In this document: positions 1-9,460 of the stretch, piece by piece
Numbering within the stretch: the first letter of the stretch is position 1
Layout of the letters: every line of letters starts with the position of its first letter
Assembly (NCBI GenBank): GCA_937926205.1
Contig: CALEYL010000033.1
Coordinates: 1-34,608, forward strand
Length of the DNA stretch: 34,608 bases
Direction of reading: 5' to 3'
DNA from: an uncultured Saprospiraceae bacterium
GTDB taxonomy: Bacteria; Bacteroidota; Bacteroidia; Chitinophagales; Saprospiraceae
Notes under the pieces: generated by a model
What the model saw: only the letters and a program-made list of their open reading frames with translations
The model's database searches: none
Told to the model about the DNA's origin: nothing
Translations under genes and position numbers: made by a program

Positions 1-1722
1 TCACCGGAACTGGAGGGCCATGGCAAGCCAGTCCGGTGTTTTTTAACCTCGCGCCAGGGAACTACTTACCGGCTGTCCGAAATGAGGATGGTACTTGTGC
101 GGTGGAAAGTGCCGCCGTAAGCATAACTGCGCCTGCTGCACCGATTTTGCAAGCCGTAGAAGCAACTAACGCCAGCGATTGTGGCACTATGGACGGCACG
201 TTGACCTTGAGCGCAACTGGCGGTCAGGGCGTTTTTCAATATAGCATCACCGGAACTGGAGGGCAATGGCAAGCCAGTCCGGTGTTTTTTAACCTCGCAC
301 CGGGGAACTACTTACCGGCTGTCCAAAATGAGGATGGGACCTGTGCGGTGGAAAGTGCCGCCGTAAGCATAACTGCGCCTGCTGCACCGATTTTGCAGGC
401 CGTAGAAGCAACTAACGCCAGCGATTGCAGCACCACAGATGGTTCAATAACCCTGTCAGCTACAGGAGGTCAAGGAGTTTATCAATATAGCATCACCGGA
501 ACTGGAGGGCAATGGCAAGCCAGTCCGGTGTTTTTTAACCTCGCACCGGGGAACTACTTACCGGCTGTCCAAAATGAGGATGGGACCTGTGCGGTGGAAA
601 GTGCCGCCGTAAGCATAACTGCGCCTGCTGCACCGATTTTGCAGGCCGTAGAAGCAACTAACGCCAGCGATTGCAGCACCACAGATGGTTCAATAACCCT
701 GTCAGCTACAGGAGGTCAAGGAGTTTATCAATATAGCATCACCGGAACTGGAGGGCAATGGCAAGCCAGTCCGGTGTTTTTTAACCTCGCACCGGGGAAC
801 TACTTACCGGCTGTCCAAAATGAGGATGGGACCTGTGCGGTGGAAAGTGCCGCCGTAAGCATAACTGCGCCTGCTGCACCGATTTTGCAGGCCGTAGAAG
901 CAACTAACGCCAGCGATTGCAGCACCACAGATGGTTCAATAACCCTGTCAGCTACAGGAGGTCAAGGAGTTTATCAATATAGCATCACCGGAACTGGAGG
1001 GCCATGGCAAGCCAGTCCGGTGTTTTTTAGCCTCGCACCGGGGAACTACCTACCCGCTGTCCGAAATGAGGATGGTACCTGTGCGGTGGAAAGTACAGCC
1101 GTAAATATAACTGCGCCTGCTGCACCGATTTTGCAGACCGTAGAAGTAACAAACGCCAGCGATTGTGGCACTATGGACGGCACGTTGACCTTGAGCGCAA
1201 CTGGCGGTCAGGGCGTTTTTCAATATAGCATCACCGGAACTGGAGGGCAATGGCAAGCCAGTCCGGTGTTTTTTAGCCTCGCACCGGGGAACTACTTACC
1301 GGCTGTCCGAAATGGCGATGGGACCTGCGCAGTGGAAAGTACAATCGTAAACATAGCTGCGCCTGCTGCACCCATTTTACAGACCGTGGAAGCAACTAAC
1401 GCCAGCGATTGTGGCACCACAGATGGGGCAATAACCCTGTCAGCTACAGGAGGTCAAGGAGTTTATCAATATAGCATCACCGGAACTGGAGGGCCATGGC
1501 AAGCCAGTCCGGTGTTTTTTAACCTCGCGCCGGGGAACTACCTACCGGCTGTCCGAAATAGCGATGGTACTTGTGCACTAGAAGGTACCGCCGTAAACGT
1601 AACTGCGCCTGCTGCACCAGAAATAACAGGAGTAGAGATTGTAGCCGTAAGTTATTGTGGATCAGATGATGGCCGTATCGTTATTGGAGCAACTGGAGGT
1701 ATGGGCTTTTACCAATACAGCA
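1..1722 (+). repeat. Tandem 246-bp coding repeats, about seven units
   Basis: The block beginning TCACCGGAACTGGAGGGC recurs at 1, 247, 493, 739, 985, 1231 and 1477, with a period of exactly 246 bp (82 codons). The three units beginning at 247, 493 and 739 appear identical base for base. The outer units differ at a limited set of positions, and the last one diverges after about 1620. The array continues beyond the left edge. Identity at silent sites points to recent duplication or ongoing gene conversion. Confidence 0.95.
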
Positions 1723-4088
1723 TTCAGGGGGAAACTGGCCCCTGGCAGTATAACCCAACTTTTCCTAATCTGACACCTGGGATTTATTCGCCAGCTTTAA
1801 GAAACATAGATGGTTCTTGTCCTGTACTTGGATCTACAATCTTGGTTCCGGGTGAAGAAGAACCAGGTATCCTCATTGTCACAGAACAACCTTCTGCCTG
1901 CACATTGGCGGATGGCGCTATTACCATTAATCTCGTTAACAATTCCAGCAATTGGGAGTACAGTATAAATGGTGGCATAAGCTGGGAAAACACACCCATC
2001 TTTTCAGGACTCAGCGCCGGAACTTACTTTATTTCAGTTCGTAGCAACAGTGATTCCTGCCAATTTGAATCGGAACAACCGGTTGTCTTGAATGCGGAAG
2101 GCATGTTGTCTTTCGAGAATATACTTCCCATAACACCAAGTAGTTGTATAGAAAACAATGGCGAGATTCTTCTGATCATTTCAGCGAGCGGCCAGGCAGT
2201 TTACGAATACAGCATTGATAACGGGCAAACCTGGCAAACAGAAGCTTTATTTACCAATCTCGAAGCAGGAATATATTTAGTAAAGGCCCGACTGGCTGGT
2301 GGCGATTGCGAAATGGAACAAGGGGTAAGCGTTAATTTAACACCCTCATTTGCTCCGGTAATTTCTGCAATAACAGCACAATCACCCGCAGAATGTGGTA
2401 CCCCCGATGGAAGCATTTCTATTGCGGTTGTGAATGCTTCACCAGGTTTATTGTACAGTATCGATGCAGGACAAAACTGGGATACATTGTCAACAATTAC
2501 TGAATTGCCTGGCGGGATTTATATGGCATCAGTTTGGGATACAACTCACCAATGTCGTATCGATTATCCTGTTGAAATAGTATTGGAGACCCCCTTGACG
2601 CCTATTATTGCAGATGTCGTAACGACTATGCCCACATCCTGTTTGCCCGCCAACGGCAGCATACATCTGGTGATGGCAGATACGACAATCGTATACGAAG
2701 TTAGTATAGATGGAGGAGAGCACTGGCAAACACAAACACTATGGCAACAACTGCCTCCAGGTGATTATTGGGTACAGGTTAGAAATTCTGGAGGGCATTG
2801 TGAAGTGGTTTTACCTGAATCCATTAGCCTGGAGGCTCCCTTTTCTCTGCCCCCTTTTTCCATCAGCGTTTCCGGGGAGAACGGCTGCGATGGAATTGGG
2901 GGAAGTATCACAATAAACTCATCTGCTTCGGGATTGGAATATGCGGTACACGGCAGCTCAGTCTGGAATAACGAAGGTATTTTTGAGAACCTACTGCCGG
3001 GAAATTACCTGGTTGCTGGTCGCGACACTTTAAGCGGGTGCATTCTTATCTATCCGGATACCATACAAATTGAAGGATACGCCCCTTTAGTTGCTTCACT
3101 GATGACTATTGCGGCGCCAGGGTGTGCCGGTGCGAATGAAGGCATTTTACTGGCTTCAGCTACTGGAGGCTTACCTCCATATGCATTTCAATGGGAGGGA
3201 GGACCTGACGATGCTTTATGGGAAAGCATCCCCCCGGGGATTTATCACTTAGTGGTGAGCGATGCGCGAAACTGCCAGGATACGATTACGTACCTGCTGT
3301 CATCTACAGATACCCTTCAAGTCACTAATTTTATTGAAGATGGCTTGATTTGTCAGGGGCAGGCTTTATCCTACAATCTTGATGGCTTGGGATTGGTTCA
3401 GGTACAGTGGAGCGGAGATCACAATTTCTTTTCCAATGATACTGCCGTGACCTTTACAGAATCAGGCACCTACTACGTGGAGGCCCGGAATGAAAATGGT
3501 TGTCTATACCGGGATACGTTTGAAATAGCAACATTAGACGACATCCTCTATGCAGATTTTCTTATTCCCTCCGAGGGCCTTATCGATGAGCCCATAGTTG
3601 CCATTGACATTTCCTGGCCCGTACCGCAGGAGATTCATTGGATATATAATGATCCGCGTATCCTCACATTGGAGTCTCTCCCAACTCAGGAAATATTAAA
3701 ATTTACGGAACAGGGCAGCTATGTTATTGGCCTGGAAGTTCATGCCGGGCCTTGCCACGAATATTTAGAAAAAACCATTCGGATTTACGCAAGCAGGGAT
3801 AGTCTAAGCACGCCTCTACCTGCTGTTGCAGACCAAATTATCCGCTCGTTTGGAATATTTCCGAATCCCAACAACGGCATTTTTCAAGCCAAATTGGTCC
3901 TTTCCGAACCTGCTCTGGCTCAAATCTGGCTATTCCGAAGAGATGGAACATTGCTGGATCACAGACTAATGGCAGACGGAGAATTTTATCTCGAAACCTA
4001 CAACTGGCAAGATTTACCGCCGGGAGTTTATACCGCCATCGCGCAGTCGGGAGAAGCGTGGGCGTATGTCAATTTTGTGGTTCAGTAA
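3..4088 (+). CDS. Giant SprB-like repeat adhesin with T9SS sorting tail, 5'-partial
   Basis: The reading frame is open from base 3 and the true start lies left of the window; the first GTG (36) is internal, because the residues before it continue the repeat. What is visible is about 1360 residues. Several near-identical 82-residue units come first (motifs SDCSTTDGSITLSATGG, QYSITGTGG, LAPGNYLPAV, DGTCAVES). About nine diverged units of 80-90 residues follow, each with a Cys, a DG(S/A)I-type strand, a YSID(N/G)G turn and a (A/P)G-Y strand. One resembles a classic SprB repeat (ATGGLPPYAFQW, about residue 1055). The last 80 residues (IFPNPNNGIF ... LPPGVYTA ... VNFVVQ) look like a type A T9SS C-terminal domain, so the protein should be exported and attached to the cell surface. 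Known relatives act in adhesion or gliding; the specific role here is inferred. A secreted toxin-like gene starts 26 bp downstream, so the two may share a transcript. Confidence 0.9.
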   Translation, partial: TGTGGPWQASPVFFNLAPGNYLPAVRNEDGTCAVESAAVSITAPAAPILQAVEATNASDCGTMDGTLTLSATGGQGVFQYSITGTGGQWQASPVFFNLAPGNYLPAVQNEDGTCAVESAAVSITAPAAPILQAVEATNASDCSTTDGSITLSATGGQGVYQYSITGTGGQWQASPVFFNLAPGNYLPAVQNEDGTCAVESAAVSITAPAAPILQAVEATNASDCSTTDGSITLSATGGQGVYQYSITGTGGQWQASPVFFNLAPGNYLPAVQNEDGTCAVESAAVSITAPAAPILQAVEATNASDCSTTDGSITLSATGGQGVYQYSITGTGGPWQASPVFFSLAPGNYLPAVRNEDGTCAVESTAVNITAPAAPILQTVEVTNASDCGTMDGTLTLSATGGQGVFQYSITGTGGQWQASPVFFSLAPGNYLPAVRNGDGTCAVESTIVNIAAPAAPILQTVEATNASDCGTTDGAITLSATGGQGVYQYSITGTGGPWQASPVFFNLAPGNYLPAVRNSDGTCALEGTAVNVTAPAAPEITGVEIVAVSYCGSDDGRIVIGATGGMGFYQYSIQGETGPWQYNPTFPNLTPGIYSPALRNIDGSCPVLGSTILVPGEEEPGILIVTEQPSACTLADGAITINLVNNSSNWEYSINGGISWENTPIFSGLSAGTYFISVRSNSDSCQFESEQPVVLNAEGMLSFENILPITPSSCIENNGEILLIISASGQAVYEYSIDNGQTWQTEALFTNLEAGIYLVKARLAGGDCEMEQGVSVNLTPSFAPVISAITAQSPAECGTPDGSISIAVVNASPGLLYSIDAGQNWDTLSTITELPGGIYMASVWDTTHQCRIDYPVEIVLETPLTPIIADVVTTMPTSCLPANGSIHLVMADTTIVYEVSIDGGEHWQTQTLWQQLPPGDYWVQVRNSGGHCEVVLPESISLEAPFSLPPFSISVSGENGCDGIGGSITINSSASGLEYAVHGSSVWNNEGIFENLLPGNYLVAGRDTLSGCILIYPDTIQIEGYAPLVASLMTIAAPGCAGANEGILLASATGGLPPYAFQWEGGPDDALWESIPPGIYHLVVSDARNCQDTITYLLSSTDTLQVTNFIEDGLICQGQALSYNLDGLGLVQVQWSGDHNFFSNDTAVTFTESGTYYVEARNENGCLYRDTFEIATLDDILYADFLIPSEGLIDEPIVAIDISWPVPQEIHWIYNDPRILTLESLPTQEILKFTEQGSYVIGLEVHAGPCHEYLEKTIRIYASRDSLSTPLPAVADQIIRSFGIFPNPNNGIFQAKLVLSEPALAQIWLFRRDGTLLDHRLMADGEFYLETYNWQDLPPGVYTAIAQSGEAWAYVNFVVQ

Positions 4089-4114
4089 AAAGCGATCACC
4101 ATAAGTAAGTAAAA

Positions 4115-7100
4115 ATGACCCAATCAATATTTCGCTTCCGCTTCTGCCGGGCTTACCTGGTCTTTATTCTGCTGCTCGGGATATCAGGCGGCCTGGGGTT
4201 AATGGCTCAGCCTTATCCCATAACGACCATTGTACAGGTAACAAAATTCAGTGCGTATCCGGAGGATTACGACAACCCTGGCAATGTGTTCATCACATTG
4301 ATTTCAACAGATGCAAGACCAGAATATCCTGCATTGTTGCGCTTGAAATTGTCGGGACCGGGGTTTAGTATTGGAACCCGGGAGGATTATTTGCCAACCC
4401 CATTAATGCTGCGAAGAAACCAACCATTGGTACTCAGTGGCGCCCAACTTCGGGAATACTTTGACCCTATGCATCTTGATTTTGGAGGCATAGATCAAGC
4501 CATGCTTCTTGCCGGAGGCGGGATTCTGCCCGAGGGTCCAATATCTTTATGTGCAGAAGTATACGATTACAATCGCTTCTTTGACCCACCGGTTTCTAAT
4601 TCAGGTTGTACTTCAGGATTCGTTCAATTGCACCGCCCGCCGGTTCTCATTGAACCGGAAGGAGATGTACCTGTTATCCCCATTCAACAGGTTCGCTTCG
4701 TTTGGCAGGCAATGCACAGCGGATTGTCTGCGCGCTACACCCTCGAGATTTATGAAAATAACCTGACAGGTTTTAGCCCCGATCTGATTCTGTTGTCCAC
4801 ACCGCCATTGGCTGTCATCCAAACGATGACCCCCTTTTATCTCTACACCAATCTGGATCCGCTGCTGTTGCCAGGACAATCTTATCTCGTCCGAATTCGG
4901 GCAGAAGATTTAACCGGACAAGCTAGCTTTATCAACAATGGTTGGAGTGAAATTTATACTTTCCATTATGGCATGACCTCAGCACCACCTGAAACGCCTC
5001 AGGGTGCTTCGGGTAGCATCACCAATCCTGTCAACTGCAATGCAGCTCCCGATATTCAGGATTTAGCGGCTTATTCAATCACAAACTATGGTGCATCAAT
5101 ATCCTGGCGATCCCCCGAACCGATAAGCCCTGACACTTTTTTAATACGATATCGAAAAACAGGTGATAGCGGGTTTGGAGCGCCAATAGCCACTCAGGAT
5201 ACCACCTACTCTCTTCAGGGTCTAAATGCCTCTTCTTCATACGAGGTCCGCGTTTGCTACACCTGCCAGACACCGGAAGATCATTGCGACACCCTGTTGT
5301 TTTCAACATTGGAAGCAAATTGCGCCCTGGCAGCAACAGATGATTATTCATACAGCTGTGGAGACAGCACGGCCGTTGTGCCTTCCGGAGATGCCCCTTT
5401 GATGACTGTCCTCCATCCGGGAGACACTGTTTGGGCAGGCGATTTTCTGGTAGTCCTTTCTGAGGTCTCAGGCGCAGGCATATTCAGGGGAACAGGCTAT
5501 GTTTCAGCACCTTATTTCGAACAGGCAAGATTGCGTTTATCCTTTAATAACATTCGGGTAAACCGGGATTGTCGTATGGTTGCCGGTCAGATGGATGTAA
5601 CCGGTGCAGGACTGGCCATATTAGATCAGCTGAATGACCTGGTTGATCAGATCGACAACATACTGACTCAGGTAGAAGAAGCCTTACTCATAGCCCAGGA
5701 AATTGTCGAAGCAGCAGCAACTCTGGCGGATTACAACCAGTCCCGAAAAGATGCTTTGGCTGCCATCTCCCAGGCTACTTCCGAATTCCCCTTCCTGCCT
5801 GATTCACTAAGTCAGCATATACAGGAAGCCCTCGACTGCATGGATTCGGCGCAAACTGAAGCGCAATTTTTAGCTTGCCGCGAGCAAATGATGACAGCAT
5901 TAGCTGCCTTTCAAACGGCCGTAAACGCACTGTATCAAAATGCGCCCCATCAGGTTCACTTCATAGAAAATCCACAGCAAGCATATGGATTTGACCCTTT
6001 CTCGCATGAAGTCTTAAGTGATCAATACACCCATCTCAGCATTGCAAATCTGCCTTACCATGTTCCGTGGAAATCCACGCCCGTTAACGGCAATGACCGG
6101 GTAAATGCCTATGCGCAGGAGGGATTGACCGGAATTACTTTTATCAACAAAAGCCGTGTTCTGCTACCCAGAGCAGATTCTGCCGGGATGGCCAGGCTTA
6201 CTGTGAGCGGCGGAACATATAAAGGCCCGCCAGGAGTCATTTATGCGCAACACACCGGAGTGGATTCCACAGACATTCACATCGCCGGGCAGTTGCACGT
6301 AGTCGCCTACCCTGAAAAACCTTTGAAAATTGTATTGGTGCCGGTTAATGGGGTTTCGCCTCCTGAAACAGTGGCCAATGATCTGTCCAACGTTTTTAAA
6401 CAAGCCATCATACGACCGGAAGTCAGCGTGCACTCAGGTCTTCAATTGCCCGATTTTAACAATACGCTGAGTGATGCAGCGTCGGGAATGTTGGCCAGTT
6501 ACAATGCCGACATGCGGGAACTGATCCGGGCTTTCGAGCAAAATGCCGATCCTGCCCCCGAAACCTACTACATCTTTCTCGTAGCAAACTGCACGGCGCC
6601 TAATCGTCTCGGGTTCATGCCGCGCGGCCGGAAATACGGTTTTGTTTTTGTCAACAACCACGCTTCGGCACAGGCATCCGTTGCACGCACCATTGCACAC
6701 GAATTGGCCCATGGCGCTTATTACCTGAAACATACCTTCGAGCAATTTCCAGAGTTGTCCATCGGCAGCACCAACAATTTAATGGATTACTCAAATGGGA
6801 ACCATTTACACAAATATCAATGGGATTTAATCCATGACCCCAGCCGGGATTGGGGACTGTTTGATGGCGACGATGAAGCCGCAGGGGAAGCTGCGGTCAT
6901 TGCCCGCAATTTTATCTACAGCGGAAACATTTACTACCAATATACTGGTAACGCTGGCAATTATACTTGTCTGACACCATCCGGACAACTCTATGCCATA
7001 CCGAAAAATGCAGTCGCTGCTTTCCATCCTGCCTTCAACGAATGGCCTGCCGGGGCATTAGTGGGATATAAGTTGGGAAATGAAACCTACTACGGTTGGC

Positions 7101-8929
7101 GGAAAAACGGCAACTTCATGGGGTATGCCACTGCTAAAGAAGGGCTGCTTTCGCTTGGCCCCAATGAATATGTTGAAAGTGGGGTCGTCGACAGAGACAG
7201 CGTGTACGCCGGCTTGACGGACACCATTTGCCGGGTAGCCATTCTAAGGGGGCCAATGGCTACTGCTGCTGTGTATGACATGGAAGCCCCATTGCCGCCA
7301 GTAGAAGTTCTTCCAATCGACCACTTCACCATCATTGAAAATGCGCCTCACCTGTCGCCTGAATGCCTGACAGATGAGGAACATTGCCGGCAAATTTATG
7401 CCGATCACCCTTATCTGCAACCCGAAAGCGATGATCCGATTTCCCGTTATGTCAAAGCCAATCCCTGCATTCTGGGCACCCTTACCCATTTCGATTTTGA
7501 GCCTTACAATACCCAGTCTGAGTGGATGCAGGGATTTAACCAGGTCTTCGGCACCTTACTTGCACTCGGCGCCGCACCCGTTGCTGCAGAATTTATGGGG
7601 GCTTACCTTTCGAACTTTGGGCGGGAAAAAATTGTGGAGGCCGGCGTTGGATTTTCATTTGACATCTTACTGCAGGCGACGTTAAAATACTGGTTCCCAC
7701 CAGGTGAACCCATCACCGTACTCCAGTCTTTCCAGGGATTGGACTACTACCAGGCTTCCGCTTCTGCAGTTGAAGCCATGATCGCTTCCAGCGGATGGCA
7801 GGGCGTCATTACTTCCGTTGGCATGAGTTGCGCTGTAGACGGATTGACCCAACAAGGCGTGCTCCGGGATTCTCTCTCACTCGGGGGTTGTTTGAAAGGG
7901 GCCGGTTCAGCATTGGTTATCGGCTCTTTATTTCAGGCCGTGCCAGCCCTGAAAAACAAACTTATAAGCAAAGGAAAACCAGCGCTGGTGCGCGGCATGC
8001 TTCGCATGTTGACAGAAATCCCTTCTCTTCCTCCCGGAAAAGCCTGGGATTTTTACCGCCTTATTTTTCCCGGTAGAATCCAGTCCGACGACATCATCCA
8101 CCTGTTCGACATCAGCCCGGAATACGCAGACGGCATTGCCGAAAAGCTGCAAAATGCTACAAACTTACAAAGCCTCTTCCGCGACAATGATTGGTGGACC
8201 AAAGTCAGGAAATTCGGCGATACTCCAGATTTACGCGGCAAACTCTTGGATGATTTAAGCGGAGACCTTAACTTGGCTCAGGCTTTTAAAGAAAAGCCGG
8301 AGTTGGTGGGAGCATGGGAAGTGGTTAACAGAGCAGATTTACCCGCTGAAATCAGAAGAAGTCATGTTGACCTTTCTACCATTGACAACTACCTGAATAC
8401 AACGGGAAAAGACCCCATCGAATTTTCTGCTGAATTGGCTGGCAATACGAGAACGGCCAATGCGACGCCGCGGTCGTGGTTTGATGTGGTCCCGAATGGA
8501 GGGGGTAACACAATTGGATATTTAGGTAACTATACTCAAAAGGAAGTTGGAGAAGTTTTTTATAGAACAATTTATCCATCAAATTGGAACGACTTGTTAT
8601 CGACAGGTAGATTGCCTGCCACTTCTGAAACAAGTACTTCACCATCGCAGTTGTTTTCAGAAGGTTATAATGGTGTGCTGATAAAGTTTTATGTTAAGCT
8701 AGGAACAATTGATGAACTTAAGTTGGTGGGAAGATCTGATGGAGACTCTCTTGTTGCAGAACAATTCGGCGAAATGCCATTAGGCGAAGCAGGCTGGACA
8801 TATCACTTTGCTAGATTTAAAAAGGAAGGAGGAAGTACAACTCCACAAGTAAATATCCAATTGGGACGGGGACCTGGGATTCAAATATTTAATAATAATT
8901 TAATTGCTTTTGAAAGAATTACACAATGA
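4115..8929 (+). CDS. Secreted polymorphic toxin-like protein with zincin domain and C-terminal effector
   Basis: The protein has 1604 residues. A signal peptide (hydrophobic core about 14-30, ending MAQ-PYP) precedes a region resembling the TANFOR domain of Bacteroidota surface proteins (about 35-190). A fibronectin III domain lies at about 306-394 and a helical coiled-coil stretch at about 502-608. A zincin follows: H862-E-L-A-H866 with H873 nearby, and a Met-turn-like LMDY at 889-892. Hydrophobic helices at about 1142-1280 could aid membrane passage. A leucine-rich pre-toxin segment (ELVGAWEVVNRADLP, DNYLNTTGKDP) leads into a variable tip of about 150 residues. The tip has YR at 1483-1484 and an S-T-S at 1507-1509, which recall R-S-E ADP-ribosyltransferases; this assignment is tentative. 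There is no T9SS tail, so the route past the outer membrane is unknown. The stop overlaps the next start (ATGA), coupling it to a probable immunity gene. The toxin role is inferred from architecture. Confidence 0.8.
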   Translation: MTQSIFRFRFCRAYLVFILLLGISGGLGLMAQPYPITTIVQVTKFSAYPEDYDNPGNVFITLISTDARPEYPALLRLKLSGPGFSIGTREDYLPTPLMLRRNQPLVLSGAQLREYFDPMHLDFGGIDQAMLLAGGGILPEGPISLCAEVYDYNRFFDPPVSNSGCTSGFVQLHRPPVLIEPEGDVPVIPIQQVRFVWQAMHSGLSARYTLEIYENNLTGFSPDLILLSTPPLAVIQTMTPFYLYTNLDPLLLPGQSYLVRIRAEDLTGQASFINNGWSEIYTFHYGMTSAPPETPQGASGSITNPVNCNAAPDIQDLAAYSITNYGASISWRSPEPISPDTFLIRYRKTGDSGFGAPIATQDTTYSLQGLNASSSYEVRVCYTCQTPEDHCDTLLFSTLEANCALAATDDYSYSCGDSTAVVPSGDAPLMTVLHPGDTVWAGDFLVVLSEVSGAGIFRGTGYVSAPYFEQARLRLSFNNIRVNRDCRMVAGQMDVTGAGLAILDQLNDLVDQIDNILTQVEEALLIAQEIVEAAATLADYNQSRKDALAAISQATSEFPFLPDSLSQHIQEALDCMDSAQTEAQFLACREQMMTALAAFQTAVNALYQNAPHQVHFIENPQQAYGFDPFSHEVLSDQYTHLSIANLPYHVPWKSTPVNGNDRVNAYAQEGLTGITFINKSRVLLPRADSAGMARLTVSGGTYKGPPGVIYAQHTGVDSTDIHIAGQLHVVAYPEKPLKIVLVPVNGVSPPETVANDLSNVFKQAIIRPEVSVHSGLQLPDFNNTLSDAASGMLASYNADMRELIRAFEQNADPAPETYYIFLVANCTAPNRLGFMPRGRKYGFVFVNNHASAQASVARTIAHELAHGAYYLKHTFEQFPELSIGSTNNLMDYSNGNHLHKYQWDLIHDPSRDWGLFDGDDEAAGEAAVIARNFIYSGNIYYQYTGNAGNYTCLTPSGQLYAIPKNAVAAFHPAFNEWPAGALVGYKLGNETYYGWRKNGNFMGYATAKEGLLSLGPNEYVESGVVDRDSVYAGLTDTICRVAILRGPMATAAVYDMEAPLPPVEVLPIDHFTIIENAPHLSPECLTDEEHCRQIYADHPYLQPESDDPISRYVKANPCILGTLTHFDFEPYNTQSEWMQGFNQVFGTLLALGAAPVAAEFMGAYLSNFGREKIVEAGVGFSFDILLQATLKYWFPPGEPITVLQSFQGLDYYQASASAVEAMIASSGWQGVITSVGMSCAVDGLTQQGVLRDSLSLGGCLKGAGSALVIGSLFQAVPALKNKLISKGKPALVRGMLRMLTEIPSLPPGKAWDFYRLIFPGRIQSDDIIHLFDISPEYADGIAEKLQNATNLQSLFRDNDWWTKVRKFGDTPDLRGKLLDDLSGDLNLAQAFKEKPELVGAWEVVNRADLPAEIRRSHVDLSTIDNYLNTTGKDPIEFSAELAGNTRTANATPRSWFDVVPNGGGNTIGYLGNYTQKEVGEVFYRTIYPSNWNDLLSTGRLPATSETSTSPSQLFSEGYNGVLIKFYVKLGTIDELKLVGRSDGDSLVAEQFGEMPLGEAGWTYHFARFKKEGGSTTPQVNIQLGRGPGIQIFNNNLIAFERITQ

Positions 8930-9438
8930 CAAATGAAGAAAAAGAAATACTCAACAAGTTATATCTCCAGAGAATTTCGTACGAAGCCTTCCTTGAAGAA
9001 TACCCTGTTGCCATTACATATGAATATATTTTGAGTGCATTGAAAGACGTGAGTAGAAGTCAAGATGCAAATGCTCTTAAGTATCTTTTAATGCTAGCCT
9101 CTTATTACGGTTATACATTAGAGATGGGGCAAATATTAAGCAAGCTACTTTTGACAGGATGGCATAAGGAGCATGAAGATATTGTCAGAGTGCTACAATT
9201 TAAGGTAAAAGTTCTGGAATCAGTGGATGATCTAGTCCAAGCAATAGAGTCTAGATTCGATTATCTATTTCAACAAGATGACTACGGCCCTTTCGTCACA
9301 AAATGCATGTACGCCATTGCCGATTTGCAAACAGAGGCTTCAAAAATAAAAATACAGGAGCTTGCCGAATCTTCTGACCCCATCATCAGGGAAGCTGCCC
9401 AATATCAGCTACAGCGGCTTTCAGCGGAACCTTCATAA
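8926..9438 (+). CDS. Probable immunity protein, HEAT-like helical
   Basis: This is a 170-residue protein with no signal peptide or membrane segment, so it is likely cytoplasmic. Its ATG shares four bases (ATGA) with the toxin stop, which indicates translational coupling. It is almost wholly helical. The C-terminal third (KCMYAIADLQTEASKIKIQE ... SSDPIIREAAQYQL) reads as a HEAT-like helix pair and aligns with the same part of the next gene. Bacteroidota polymorphic toxin loci commonly carry small helical proteins with a KCIWALADIGT-type motif directly after the toxin gene. Neutralising the C-terminal effector of the upstream protein is therefore the likely role, but no biochemical signature proves it. 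The gene is AT-richer than the body of the toxin gene, matching the toxin tip. Confidence 0.65.
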   Translation: MTNEEKEILNKLYLQRISYEAFLEEYPVAITYEYILSALKDVSRSQDANALKYLLMLASYYGYTLEMGQILSKLLLTGWHKEHEDIVRVLQFKVKVLESVDDLVQAIESRFDYLFQQDDYGPFVTKCMYAIADLQTEASKIKIQELAESSDPIIREAAQYQLQRLSAEPS

Positions 9439-9460
9439 GCCCTTTAATCCTTTCTCCTAA

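Noticed and set aside
1..1722. CRISPR-like array
   Set aside because: The repeats are 246 bp, contiguous, in frame and coding; there are no unique spacers.
6434..6745. A 103-codon minus-strand frame within the toxin-like gene
   Set aside because: It is antisense to the zincin domain, whose HELAH motif shows which strand is coding.
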